Shown here: positions 36,801 to 48,500 of the stretch, piece after piece
Position numbering within the stretch: the stretch's first letter is position 1
How the letters are laid out: each line of letters begins with the position of its first letter
Source of the DNA: Clostridium cibarium
Lineage (GTDB): Bacteria; Bacillota; Clostridia; Clostridiales; Clostridiaceae
DNA: 64,000 nucleotides
Reading direction: 5' to 3'
Assembly (NCBI RefSeq): GCF_014836335.1
Contig: NZ_JACSRA010000001.1
Span: 240,388 to 304,387 of the forward strand
Translations under genes and position numbers: made by a program
Notes under the pieces: model-generated
What the model was told of the DNA's origin: nothing
The model's input: the letters and a program-made list of their open reading frames with translations, nothing else
The model's database searches: none

Positions 36801-39392
36801 TACTTTAATTCTAATGGCATTATGGCAAATGGCATTGTTTCTATAAATAATACTTATTATGGATTTGATAATGATGGAAGCATGCTATATGGTTGGCATA
36901 CTATAAATGGATTAAACTACTATTTCAATTCTGATGGTATTGCTAAAACTGGATGGATACCTTATTCAGGGAAGATGTATTATTCAGATCCTTCCTATGG
37001 ATATATGAGTATTGGCTTTACAACTATCAATAATAATACCTATTATTTCGATAATAACGGGGTTATGGAAACTGGTTGGATTACTGTTGATTCCTACAAA
37101 TATTACTTGAATTCATCTGGAATTAGACAAACTGGATTTATGACTATTAATGGTAAAACCTATTACTTCAATCCTAATAGTAATGGTATTATGCAAACTA
37201 GTACAACTTCAATTAATGGTAGTTACTATGGATTTGATGATAATGGTGTCATGCTTTCTGGTTTACAAAGACTAGACGGAAATATTTATTTCTTTAATAG
37301 TACTGGTACTGCTAAAATTGGTTGGAACATAATAGGCTCCGATAAGTATTATTTTAATTATTATGGTTATGCACTTATAGGTACACAATCTATAGATGGA
37401 CATTATTATTACTTTAATGATAATGGTATTATGCAAACTGGTATAGTTAAAGTAGGTAATACTGTCTATGGTCTTGGTAGTGATGGTATCGCCCTTACTG
37501 ATTTACAAACTATAGGTGGACATACTTATTACTTTAATTATTATGGTTGTGCTAATACTGGTTGGATTACAATTAATTCAAACAGATATTATTTTAACTC
37601 TGATGGTTTTATGCAAACTGGAGTTCAAAATATTGGTGGTTATATTTATGGATTTAATAGTGCGGGAATATTACTTACTGGTTTACAAACTATAGATGGA
37701 CATACTTATAACTTTAATGCTAGCGGTTATGCTAACACAGGATGGATCGTAATTTCTAATAAAACTTATTATTTCAGCCCTACTTTAGGATATAAATTAA
37801 CTGGTTTTATTACCGTTGACAATAAGAACTACTATCTAGATGCTGACGGTGCTTTGCAAACTGGATGGATTACAGTAAATTCAAACAAATACTATCTAAA
37901 TTCAAGTGGTATAAGACAAACTGGTTTCTTAACTTTAGATAATAAAAAGTACTACTTCGATGATAGCGGTATTATGCAAACTGGTTGGCAAACTATTAAT
38001 AACAATACCTATTATTTCGATAATGATGGTGTTATGCAAACTGGTTGGGCTAATATTAACTATAATAAATACTATTTTGATTCTACTGGAGTTAGACTTA
38101 GCGGTTTCCAAACAATTGGTGGTAAAAAATACTACCTTAACACTAATGGAATTATGGCTACTGGTACTATTTCCATAAATAATAAGTTATATGGATTCGA
38201 TAGTTATGGAGTTATGCTTACTGGATTACAAAATATAAATGGATATACTTATAACTTTAATTCAGACGGAACTGCTATTACTGGATGGATTAAACTTTCT
38301 GATAAAACTTATTATTTTAGCCCTTCCCTAGGATATAAATTAATTGGTTTCCAAACTATAAGTGACAAAACTTATTACTTGGATAATGACGGTGCTCTTC
38401 AAAGTGGTTGGATTAGCCTTGGTTATAATAAATATTATCTTGACTTAGAAGGCGTAGTAGAAACTGGTTGGCTAACTCTAAATAATAAGAAATATTACTT
38501 TAATTCTAATGGTGCTATGCAAACTGGTATTGTATCAATAGGTGATAATAACTATGCTTTTGATACCGATGGTGTCATGCTTACCGGAATGCAAATTATA
38601 AATAATCAAACATATTATTTTAATTCTGATGGCGTTATGTTTACTGGATGGCTTAAAGATGATAATTCTTATGAACACTATTTTGACAATAATGGCATAA
38701 TGCTTATTGGCTTACAAAATATAAATGGTAATATATATTACTTTGATTCTAAAGGTGTTATGCAAACTGGCTTTGTCACTTATAATAATAGTAAATACTA
38801 TTTTAACGAATATGGTATTATGGCTACTGGATGGCAAATCTTAAATGGTCATAAATACTTCTTTAATGAAAATGGCACTATGCAAACTGGGATTACTACT
38901 ATAAATGATTCAGTTTATGGATTTGATTTAAGCGGCGTTATGCTTACTGGATGGCAGACTATAGACTCTAAAACTTACTACTTTAACTCTACTGGTATTG
39001 CTAAAAACGGCTGGCTTAACTATCGTGGTAAAACATATTATTTCGATCCACAATATTCTTATATGATAACTGGATTTAAAACTATTACTGGCAAAACATA
39101 TTACTTCAATGAAAATGGTATTATGCAAACTGGTGTTATATCTATTAATGGAACTTTTTATGGATTTAATTCTCTAGGTTTCTTACTAACAGGATGGCAA
39201 ACTATTAATTCTAATACTTATTATTTTAATCCTGATGGCTCTGCTCCTAAGGGACTTCAATCAATTAATGGATATCTTTATTACTTCCATCCTGATAATG
39301 GATATGTTGCGAAAAATACTAATATAACTATAGATAATGTTAGCTATGTAATAGATGAAAATGGTATTGTTAATAAAACTAAAAATATTTAA
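30840..39392 (+). CDS. Giant secreted choline/glucan-binding repeat protein, about 2850 residues
   Basis: The ATG at 30840 is preferred: AAAGGGG lies 9 nt upstream, and the same spacing occurs in the paralogue. In-frame TTG and ATG 9 and 6 nt earlier are too close to that site. A signal peptide (cleavage near TFA-YSK, residue 25) is followed by a Ser/Asn-rich linker to about residue 219. The rest is some 120-130 repeats of about 20-21 residues, typically (N/D)GxxYYFNSDGIMQTGW. This is the cell wall/choline-binding class (CW_binding_1) that also forms the toxin CROP domains. YYGF units and FxTYLGKTYYF units recur in a higher-order pattern. No catalytic domain is visible. The likely role is binding wall teichoic acid choline or glucan at the surface. 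Confidence 0.88.
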   Translation: MVKNKITLLLSGIYIAGSISTPTFAYSKLEENFTNLQKKDSAYNGLMFKNDLNQSPYSFKNSNIPNNDIQNTAKTKDSVNCSANSNTSSLPNTNIQSSPNTSSISNYPNSSSTNPINDTIVKSAESNSTETNSANQLTSSKSGDLSKPVESNVKQTNSIEKKSSYNSTNSFSKTEVNSVDNKSVSNNLNSSNIEKSNSYTSKSMNSSNNIVADNSNIKNGWITNYGKKYYYINDVMQTGFQTINKKTYYFNSDGIMQTGWITYNEDKYYCDASGIMQMGLSNINGNYYGFSTEGKLLTGLHSIDGNNYYFNSDGIMQTGFITYNNNKYYFNTSGIMQTGLVSISGYYYGFGTNGKLLTGLNSINGNNYYFNSDGIMQTGWITYNSSKYYFNASGVMQTGLVSISGYYYGFGTDGKLLTGLQSVNNTTYYFNGDGIRQTGWITINDKDYFFDSNGVMTQNWTVNDNKYSFYINGVKQTGLLLINNKYYYFDINGVMQTGLQTVDGKSYYFDTNGIRQSGFVTYNNNKYYFDASGIMQTGLVNISGYYYDFDLDGKLLTGLQTINGKTYYFDSNGIRQTGWVTINGDKYYFNSDGTMQTGLLPMQYYRYGYWYNSYYGFGLDGKLLTGLQSINGNTYYFDNEGIRQTGWITITGRDYYFDFNGIMTQSWILNNGKYSFNINGIKQTALISINGKYYYFDNNGIMQTGFQTIDGKTYYFDNNGVRQTGWVTINGKDYYFDGNGVMCYYWVFNKNKYYYYVNGSMQTGAISINNHYYGFDDNGIMLTGWQFINNRTYYFDDNGLAKTGLITYGGKTYYFNPSYGYMERGFININDQYYYFNNNGIMLTGWINVGSQRYYLNESGIRLTGFQTIDGNKYYFDYNGIMCTNTVTVSGKTYGFNKDGIMLTGWQAIVYDSGYSYCNTYYFNPDGTAQKGFFTYLGKTYYFDQNYGNMLYGYQYIGNKYYYFSNNGVMQTGWINIGSYRYYLTESGAAATEWQTIDGTKYYFNSSGTMQTGLVNINYDYYGFDNNGHILTGLHMINGYKYYFDSTGKSQIGFVTYLGNTYYFNRIMQTGFIYVDNNYYYFGNDGSMQTGWINVNSSRYYLNSTGIRLTGFQTIDGNRYYFNSNGEMCTTVVTVNGNTYGFNKDGIMLTGWQTIAYDPGYSYCNTYYFNSDGKAQKGFFTYLGKTYYFDQNYGNMLYGYQYIGNKYYYFGTDGAMQTGWVTNGSTKYYLDVYGVAVTGFQTINGNRYYFDASGTLQSNRVLSINNTYYGFNNMGIMVTGLQYFNGHMYYFNSNGSAKTDFVTYQGKTYYFNPYSYSGFQTINNNSYYFGYDGAMQTGWVSYYYYGSYRSYFNESGIKLNGWQTIEGNKYYFDYYGVKTGVQNINGHYYGFNNSGVMLTGWQRINGNTYYFNSDGIANTGFITYLGKTYYFDTYGCMQIGSLNINGTNYYFYTNGIMKTASDSPNTLATGWIRDSSYHYYVNSAGTKLTGLQNIDGKRYYFNTNGIMLTGVQTINGNRYGFDINGIMLYGFQTINGSTYYFNTNGVAQTGWLTLSNNKYYFDPYYATMQTGQINITNNYYYFNIKGVMQTGWITNNCGSNIYYSNPYGVLLTGFQTIDGKRYYFDSNCNMLKDMQNINGNCYGFDNNGVMLYGLQTIGSYTYYFNSSGIAQSGLLTISGKRYYFNTYYYSHDKLTGVININNNYYIFGNDGISLTGWIKWDNFMYYANSSGICLTGLQVIDGKKYYFNSYGRMLIGIVSINNIYYGFDNDGSMLYGWHTINGNTYYFNTDGTIKTGWINYLGKLCYLNKDYGYLERGFITIDKNVYYFGNDYSMKTGWLTLGNSTYYLNESGIRLTGFQVIDKNKYYFNSDGVMLTDAQNINGTYYGFSKDGVMLTGWQIINDSTYYFNSDGTAKTGLNTYLGKTYYFYPYYAYMQTGFININGTTYYFDEDGSLKTGWIKYNSYQYYLDSNGIRQTGLQTINGKKYYFNSNGIMANGIVSINNTYYGFDNDGSMLYGWHTINGLNYYFNSDGIAKTGWIPYSGKMYYSDPSYGYMSIGFTTINNNTYYFDNNGVMETGWITVDSYKYYLNSSGIRQTGFMTINGKTYYFNPNSNGIMQTSTTSINGSYYGFDDNGVMLSGLQRLDGNIYFFNSTGTAKIGWNIIGSDKYYFNYYGYALIGTQSIDGHYYYFNDNGIMQTGIVKVGNTVYGLGSDGIALTDLQTIGGHTYYFNYYGCANTGWITINSNRYYFNSDGFMQTGVQNIGGYIYGFNSAGILLTGLQTIDGHTYNFNASGYANTGWIVISNKTYYFSPTLGYKLTGFITVDNKNYYLDADGALQTGWITVNSNKYYLNSSGIRQTGFLTLDNKKYYFDDSGIMQTGWQTINNNTYYFDNDGVMQTGWANINYNKYYFDSTGVRLSGFQTIGGKKYYLNTNGIMATGTISINNKLYGFDSYGVMLTGLQNINGYTYNFNSDGTAITGWIKLSDKTYYFSPSLGYKLIGFQTISDKTYYLDNDGALQSGWISLGYNKYYLDLEGVVETGWLTLNNKKYYFNSNGAMQTGIVSIGDNNYAFDTDGVMLTGMQIINNQTYYFNSDGVMFTGWLKDDNSYEHYFDNNGIMLIGLQNINGNIYYFDSKGVMQTGFVTYNNSKYYFNEYGIMATGWQILNGHKYFFNENGTMQTGITTINDSVYGFDLSGVMLTGWQTIDSKTYYFNSTGIAKNGWLNYRGKTYYFDPQYSYMITGFKTITGKTYYFNENGIMQTGVISINGTFYGFNSLGFLLTGWQTINSNTYYFNPDGSAPKGLQSINGYLYYFHPDNGYVAKNTNITIDNVSYVIDENGIVNKTKNI

Positions 39393-39437
39393 ATTTAACA
39401 ATTAACTTTTTTCTTAAACATTCCTAAACTAAAAGAA

Positions 39438-39468
39438 AGACCTGCAATTAATTTGCAGGTCTCTTTTT
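39438..39468 (+). terminator. Terminator of the first giant gene
   Basis: AGACCTGCAA/TTGCAGGTCT, a perfect 10-bp stem with a 5-nt loop, followed by CTTTTT. Confidence 0.9.
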
Positions 39469-39496
39469 GTCATAAAATAGTATTTTAATTATTATA

Positions 39497-39526
39497 TTGA
39501 TATTTTAGCTCATTATGTAATAAAAT
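39497..39526 (+). promoter_or_regulatory. Promoter of the second giant gene
   Basis: TTGATA, an 18-nt spacer and TAAAAT, nearly identical to the promoter at 30786-30815. It lies after the terminator, so the second gene is transcribed independently. Confidence 0.65.
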
Positions 39527-39550
39527 AGAAATTGAAAGGAGTTGGCATAA

Positions 39551-42500
39551 ATGTTAAAAAATAAATTCACATTGATAATGTCAAGCATATATATAGCTGG
39601 ATCTATCTCTACGCCTAATTTTGAATATGGAAAATTAGTAAAATCTCTTTCAAATGTAGAAAAAAATAATTCGTCATATAGCGATTTTTTGTCATTAAAT
39701 AATCATAACTTATTTAATGAACTTACAAAGAGTTCAAATGCAGACGATAACACAGCCACGAATACTATAGCTTCAAAAGATGTTAATAATGGAAATTCAA
39801 CTTTGCAACCAAGTAATGTTATGAAATCTAATAATACAGATTTTTCTGAAGAGCCTAATCTGAATTCTGTAGAAAATAACTCTCCTAGCTTAGATAATTC
39901 TTCAAATAAAGAAGATGTCTCTACTAAAGTTGCCTCAAGCTCTGCTTCTAATTCCTCATCTAATCAATTTAGTCCAGCTAGTAATGAAAACGTTTCAGAA
40001 AAAATTGATTCCAAATCTACTTCTGATGCTAAATCTAACCTAGTTAATGCCCCAAATAATGAGGATTCTAAAGAATTAATTAGTTCGTCTTCTGGAACTA
40101 ATACTCAAGAAATTCAAAAAAGCAGCAAGTCACAAAATAATTATTCAGAAACTTCTACTAGAACTAATGCCATTTCAGGAAATATAAGTAATTCCATGTC
40201 AAGTAACATAAATACTAATGATGATACTACAAAAAAAACAGGTTGGGATATTGTTAATGGTAAACACTATTACTATGTTAATGGTGTTATGCAAACGGGA
40301 TTTAAATCAATAAATAAAAGCACCTATTATTTTAACGCTGATGGCGTTATGCAAACGGGATTTATTGATTTTGAAAATAATAAATATTATTTCAATTCCA
40401 ATGGTGTTATGCAAACCGGATTAGTTAACATCAATAATACTTTTTATGGATTTAGTGATGATGGTAAATTATTAACTGGACTTCAAACTATTGATGGAAG
40501 CACATATTTCTTTAATACTTCTGGTATTAGACAAGTCGGTTTTGTTACATACAATAATGACAAATATTATTTTAATTCTAATGGTATTATGCAAACCGGA
40601 TTAGTTAATATTAATAATACTTTTTATGGGTTCGGTGCTAATGGTAAATTGCTAACTGGCCTTCAAAACATTAATGGCAACACATATTTTTTTAATGCTT
40701 CTGGTATTAGGCAAGTTGGCTTTGTTACATACAATAATGACAAATACTATTTTAATTCTAATGGTGTTATGCAAACTGGATTAGTTAATATTAATAATAC
40801 TTTTTATGGGTTCGGTGCCGATGGTAAGTTATTAACTGGTCTTCAAAACATCAATGGTAATACTTATTTCTTTAATACTTCTGGCATTAGGCAAACTGGA
40901 TGGATAACTATTAATGGAAAAGATTATTTCTTTAATACTTCTGGAATAATGACTGAGAATTGGGTTATCAATGATAATAAGTGTTCTTTCTATATAGATG
41001 GTGTTATGCAAACTGGGCTTTTATCTATTAATAATAAGTATTATTATTTTGATACCAATGGTATTATGCAAACTGGTATTCAAAATGTTAACGGTAAAAC
41101 TTATTACTTCAATGATAATGGAATTAGACAAAATGGGTGGATCACCTATAATAACGACAAATATTACTTTGATTCTAATTATAATATTCAAAACGGATTA
41201 GTTATTATTGGTAGTTACTACTACGGATTTAATTCTGATGGAAAATTATTAACTGGTCTTCAAACTATTAATGGTAAAACTTATTTCTTTAATACTTCTG
41301 GTATTAGACAAAACGGTTGGATTAATATTAATGGAAAAGATTACTTCTTCGATAATAATGGCGTTGCTACTCAAAATTGGGTGATTAATGATAATAAATA
41401 CTATTACTATATAAATAGTGTTATGCAAACTGGCTTTATATACATAAATGGCAAATACTATTATTTTGATTCTAACGGTGTTATGCAAACCGGATTGCAA
41501 ACCATTAATGGAAATACATATCTTTTTGATAGTAATGGAGTTAGACAAACTGGCTGGATTACTATTGATGGTAAAGACTATTACTTCGAGAGTAATGGTT
41601 TGATGACTAGGTATTGGATTACTAAAGATAATAAATATTATTACTATGTAATTAATAGTATGCAAACTGGCTGTATATCGATAAATGGGAAATATTACGG
41701 ATTTGATGACAACGGAATTATGCTTACTGGATGGCAAGTTATTAATAATAACACTTACTATTTTAACGATAATGGTATTGCTCAAACCAGATTTATTAAT
41801 CACCTAGGAAAAACCTACTATTTTAATCCTTCTAATGCAGTTATGTTAACTGGATTTGTATATGATAACTATCAATATTATTACTTTAATAACAATGGAG
41901 AAATGCAAACTGGTTGGATAAATCTAGGATCTTATCGTTACTACCTTAATGAATCAGGTATTAGAGTCACTGGCTTGCAAACTATTGACGGTAATACCTA
42001 TTTCTTTAATTCTAATGGTACTATGTGTACTAGTTTAGTTACTATTAACAATAAAACTTATGGTTTTAATAAAGATGGTATTATGCTTACTGGATGGCAA
42101 AATATTAATAACAACCTTTATTACTTTACTTCTGATGGTACAGCCCAGACTGGACTATTTACTTATTTGAATAAGACTTATTATTTTCATCCTACCGCTG
42201 GGAATATGTTATATGGCTTTCAATATATTAATAATAAATATTACTACTTTGGCTATGATGGTACTATGCAGACTGGTTGGATAAAATATGGTTCAACATA
42301 TTATTATCTTGATGCCTCTGGAATTCGACTAACTGGTTGGCAAACTATTAATGGCATTAAATATTATTTTGATGCTAATGGTGCAATGCAAAATAATTGT
42401 GCAATTTCAATTAATAATACTTATTACGGATTTGATAATGCCGGTCATCTAGTTTCTGGTTTTCAAGTTTTTGGCACAAATATGTATTATTTTAATCCCG

Positions 42501-45500
42501 ATGGTTCAGCTAAAACAGGGTTTGTAACTTACTTAGGTAAAACATATTATTTTCATCCATCAAATGCTTGTGCTCAATACGGATTTCAGAATATTAATAG
42601 TAATATTTATTATTTTGATACTGATGGAGTTATGCTTACTGGTTGGATAAATGTAGGTTCTAATCGATACTATCTTAATGAATCTGGAATTAGATTAACT
42701 GGTTGGCAAACTATTGATGACAATAAATACTATTTTGATGGTAACGGTACTATGTCTACTATTACAGCAAATGTTAACGGTAAAATCTTTGGCTTTAGTA
42801 AAAACGGTATTATGCTTACTGGTTGGCAAAACATTAATAATAATATTTATTATTTTACTTCTGACGGTTCAGCCCAAACTGGACTATTTACTTATTTGAA
42901 TAAGACTTATTATTTCCACCCTACCTCTGGGAATATGTTATATGGCTTTCAATATATTAATAATAAATATTACTACTTTGGCTATGATGGTACTATGCAG
43001 ACTGGTTGGATAAAATATGGTTCAACATATTATTATCTTGATTCCTCTGGAGTTCGACTAACTGGTTGGCAAACTATTAACGGCACTAAATATTATTTTG
43101 ATGCTAATGGTGCAATGCAAAATAATTGTGTAATTTCAATTAATAATACTTATTATGGATTTGATAATGCCGGTCATTTGGTTTCTGGTTTTCAAGTTTT
43201 TGGCACAAATATGTATTATTTTAATCCCGATGGTTCAGCTAAAACAGGTCTTGTGACTTACTTAAATAAAACTTATTACTTTAGCCCTTCAAATGCTTGT
43301 GCGCAATATGGTTTCCAAAACATATCCAATAATGTTTACTATTTGGGAATTGATGGTATTATGCAAACTGGTTGGCTAAATATAAGTTCTACTCGATACT
43401 ATCTTAATGAATCTGGAATTAGATTAACTGGTTGGCAAACCATTGATGGGGATAAATACTATTTTGACTATAATGGAATCATGCTCACTGGTGTGCGTAA
43501 TATAAATGGTAAATACTATGGCTTTAGCAGTAATGGCATAATGTTAACAGGATGGCAATATATCGATGGAAATACTTATTATATTAATTCTGACGGTGTT
43601 GCTAATACCGGATTTATAACTTATCTAGGACAGACATATTACTTTAATCCATCTAATGCATGTATGCAATTAGGATCAATGATATTAAATGGAACTAGCT
43701 ATTTCTTCTATCCTAACGGTATTATGAAAACTGCTAGTGATAGTACTTCTAAATTAGTCACTGGTTGGATTAAAGAAGGTTCATATAGATATTATGTAAA
43801 TTCAACTGGAACTAGATTAACTGGATTACAAACTATCGATGGCAACAAATATTACTTTAACACTAACGGAATTATGTTAACTGGTGTACAGAATATTGCT
43901 GGTAAATACTATGGATTTAATAATAATGGTGCTATGCTCTTTGGTCTCCAAACTATTTATGGCAATACTTATTACTTTGACTCTAACGGTATTGCTCAAA
44001 CTGGATTTATTACATTATCAGGTAAGACATATTACTTTAATCCATATAACGCTGTAATGCTAACTGGGGTACAAACTATCAATAACAATATCTACCATTT
44101 CAATACAGATGGTATTATGCAAACTGGATGGATTTCAACATATTATGTTACATCATATTATTACTCAAGATATAACTATGGAACAATTTATCATCTTGAT
44201 AGATACTACCTAAATTCATCTGGTATAGCGCAGAAAGGTTTACAAACAATCGATGGTAAAAATTATTACTTCAATTCAAATGGTGTATTACTTACAGGAG
44301 TACAAAACATTAATGGTAAGTATTATGGTTTTGATAATAATGGTGCTATGCTTTTCGGACTTCAAAAAATTAATGGAAATCTTTATTATTTCGATACTAA
44401 CGGTATTGCTCAAACTGGTTTTATTACATTGTCAGGAGAAAAACATTATTTTGATCCATCTTATGCATACATGCAAGTTGGACTTATAACTATAAATAAC
44501 AATATTTACTACTTTGATAATAATGGTGTCCTTCAAACTGGATGGGTTACATCAGGTGGTAGCACTTACTATTTTAATGAGTCTGGAATAAAAGTTATTG
44601 GTCTTCAAATCATAAATGGAATTAAATATTATTTTAATTCCAATGGGGTTATGCTAACTGGTGTGCAAACCATTAATGGTAAGTATTATGGTTTCGATAA
44701 TAATGGAGTTATGCTTTTCGGACTTCAATTTATCAATGGAAATACCTATTTCTTTGATGCCAATGGCATTGCTCAAACTGGTTTTGTTACATTATCGGGG
44801 AGAACATATTACTTTAACCCATATAATGCTACAATGCAAATGGGTTTACAAAATATTAATAATAATATCTACTATTTTAATGCAAATGGTTTTATTCAAA
44901 CAGGATGGACTTCAAAATATTATGTCACATCATATTATTACTCAAGATATAACTATGGAACAATCTATCATCTTGATAGGTATTACTTGAATTCATCAGG
45001 TATAGCACAGAAAGGTTTCCAAACAATCGATGATAGAAATTATTACTTTGATTCAAATGGTGTATTACTTACAGGAGTACAAAAAATCAATGGTAAGTAT
45101 TATGGTTTTGATAATAATGGTGCTATGCTTTTTGGTCTCCAAAAAATTAATGGAAATCTTTATTATTTCGATACTGATGGCATTGCTCAAACTGGTTTTA
45201 TTACATTGTCAGGAGAAAAACATTATTTTGATCCATCATACGCATATATGCAAGTTGGATTTATAACTATTGACAAAAATGTCTATTATTTTGACTCTAA
45301 TGGTGTCCTTCAAACCGGCTGGATTAAATCAGGTGGAAACACTTACTATTTTAATGAATCTGGTGTAAAACTTACTGGGCTTCAAACCATAAATGGCATT
45401 AATTATTATTTTGATACTAATGGTATTATGCTTACTGGTGTACAGAATATTAATGGTAATTTCTATGGATTTAATAATGATGGTACTATGATGTACGGAT

Positions 45501-48500
45501 GGCATTCTATAAATGGATATAACTATTACTTTAATGTTGATGGAAAAGCTAAAACTGGATGGGTTCCTTACTCTGGGAAAATGTACTATTCACATCCTTC
45601 ATATGGTTATATGATGATAGGCTTTGTAAATATAAATAATAACACTTACTACTTCGATACCAATGGTGTTATGCAAACTGGCTTTATTACTGTTGGTTCT
45701 TACAAATATTATCTAAATTTATCTGGTATTAAACAAACTGGTTTCAGAACAATTGATGGTAAGACTTATTATTTTAATCCTAATAATAGTGGGATTATGC
45801 AAACTGGTAGCACTCTATTAATTAACGGAAGTTATTATGGATTTGATGATAATGGTATAATGCTTACTGGTTTACAAATGTTAAACGGAAATACTTACTG
45901 TTTCAATTCTGATGGTATTGCTAAAACAGGCTGGATTACCATTGACTCTAATAAATACTACTTTAATAGTTATGGTGCTAGAGTATATGGATTACAAAGT
46001 ATAGATGGGCATATCTACTACTTTAATTCAAATGGTTTAATTCAAACTGGTATAGTTCACATAAACGGATATATTTATGCATTTGATAATAATGGCTTTA
46101 TGCTTACTGGATTGCAAACTATTGATGGACATACCTATTACTTTAACACTAACGGTATCGCTATTACTGGTTTCACTACAATTAATTCAAATAGATACTA
46201 TTTTAGTCCAACTTTAGGTTATAAATTAACCGGTTTAGTTAATATAAATAATTACTTTTATTATTTTAATGATGATGGTATTTTACAAACTGGTTTTATC
46301 ACTATTGATTCAAAAAAATACTATTTCAATCCTTCAGGAATTCGCCAAACTGGATGGCTAGTACTTAATAGTAATAAATACTATTTTGATGCTAACGGTA
46401 TTATGGCTACTAACATCCAAACTATTAATGGATATATTTATGGATTTGACGTTAATGGTATTATGCTTACTGGCATGCAAACTATTGATGATCATACCTA
46501 CAATTTTAATGCTGATGGTACTGCTAAAACTGGTTGGACTGTAATTTCTGATAAAACTTATTATTTTAGTCCTACCTTAGGATATAAATTGACTGGTTTT
46601 ATTACTGTTAATAACAACAGCTATTATCTTGATAATACTGGTGCTCTCCAAACTGGTTGGGTTACTGTTGACTCAAATAGATACTATCTAAATTCTAGCG
46701 GTATAAGACAAACTGGTTTCTTAACTTTAGATAATAAAAAATATTATTTTAATGAAAATGGTATTATGCAAACTGGCTTCTTAACCATAAATAATAGTAC
46801 ATATTATTTTGATAATGAAGGAGTTATGCAAACTGGTTGGATTACTGTTAATTATAATAAATATCATCTTGATGCTTCTGGTGCTATGCAAATTGGTTGG
46901 TTAACTTTAAATAATAATAAATATTACTTTAATTCTAATGGTGTTATGCTTACTGGAATTACTTCTATAAATAACAATTTCTATGGATTTAATAGTGATG
47001 GTATTATGCTTACTGGAATTCAATCAATTAATGGACATACTTATTACTTTAATTCTGATGGAATTGCTAATACTGGTTTAATTGCACTTTCAGACAAAAC
47101 TTACTATTTTAGTCCTTCTTTAGGATATAAATTAACTGGCTTCCAAACTATAAATGATAAGACTTACTATTTTGATAGCGACGGAGCTATGCAAACTGGT
47201 TGGATTACTGTTGGCTACAATAAATATTATCTTGATACCTCTGGTGCTATGCAAACTGGTTGGTTAACTTTGGCTAACAATAAATATTATTTCAATTCTA
47301 ATGGAAGTATGGCTACTGGCGCTATTTCCATAAACAATAATTTCTATGGATTTGGTAGCGATGGTATTATGCTTACTGGAATTCAGTCAATTAATGGACA
47401 TACTTATTACTTTAATTCTGATGGAGTTGCTAATACCAGCTTAATTACACTTTTAGATAAAACTTATTATTTTAGTCCTTCTTTAGGATATAAATTAACT
47501 GGCTTCCAAACTATAAATGATAAAACTTATTATTTTGATAGTGATGGTGTTATGCAAACCGGTTGGATTACTGTTAGTTACAATAAATATTATCTTGATG
47601 CTTCTGGTGCTATGCAAACTGGTTGGTTAACTTTAAATAATAATAAGTATTACTTAAATTCTAATGGTGCCATGCTTACTGGGATCGTCTATATAGATAA
47701 TAAATATTATGGATTTAATTCAGATGGTATTATGCTTACTGGAATTCAGTCAATAAATAATAATACTTACTATTTTAACGAAAACGGTACTATGTTTACC
47801 GGTTGGTTTAAAGATGAGAATTTTAGCCAACATTACTTTAATTCAAATGGTATTATGCTTACTGGCTGGCAAAATTTAAATAATAATAAATATTATTTTA
47901 GTTCTGATGGTGCTATGCAAACAGGATTTATAACTTACAATGCTAGTAAGTACTTTCTTAATACTGATGGCATTATGCAAACTGGTTGGCAAACTATCGA
48001 TAATCACAGATATTACTTTGCTCAAACTGGTATCATGCAAACCGGAGTTATTACTATTAATGGATCAAATTATGGATTTAGTGATGCTGGTATCATGCTT
48101 ACTGGTTGGCAAACTATAAACTCTAAGATTTATTGTTTCAATTCAACTGGAATTGCTAAAACTGGCTGGCTTAACTATCGTGGTAAAACATATTATTTTG
48201 ATCCACAATATGCTTATATGGTAACTGGATTTAGAAATATTACCGGTAAAACATACTACTTCAATGAAACTGGTATTATGCAAACTGGCGTTATATCAAT
48301 TAATGGAACCTTTTATGGATTTAATTCTTTAGGTTTTTTACTAACAGGATGGCAAAGTATTAATTCTAATATCTATTATTTTAACCCTGATGGCTCTGCC
48401 CCTAAAGGACTTCAATCAATCAATGGATATCTTTATTACTTCTATCCTGATAAGGGATATGCTGCAAGGAATACCACTATCACTATAGATAATGTTAATT

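Noticed and set aside
40240..48500. Regular about 60-bp repeats that might suggest a CRISPR-like or satellite array
   Set aside because: The repeats are in frame, vary by codon and encode the binding motif; there are no conserved repeats with unique spacers.
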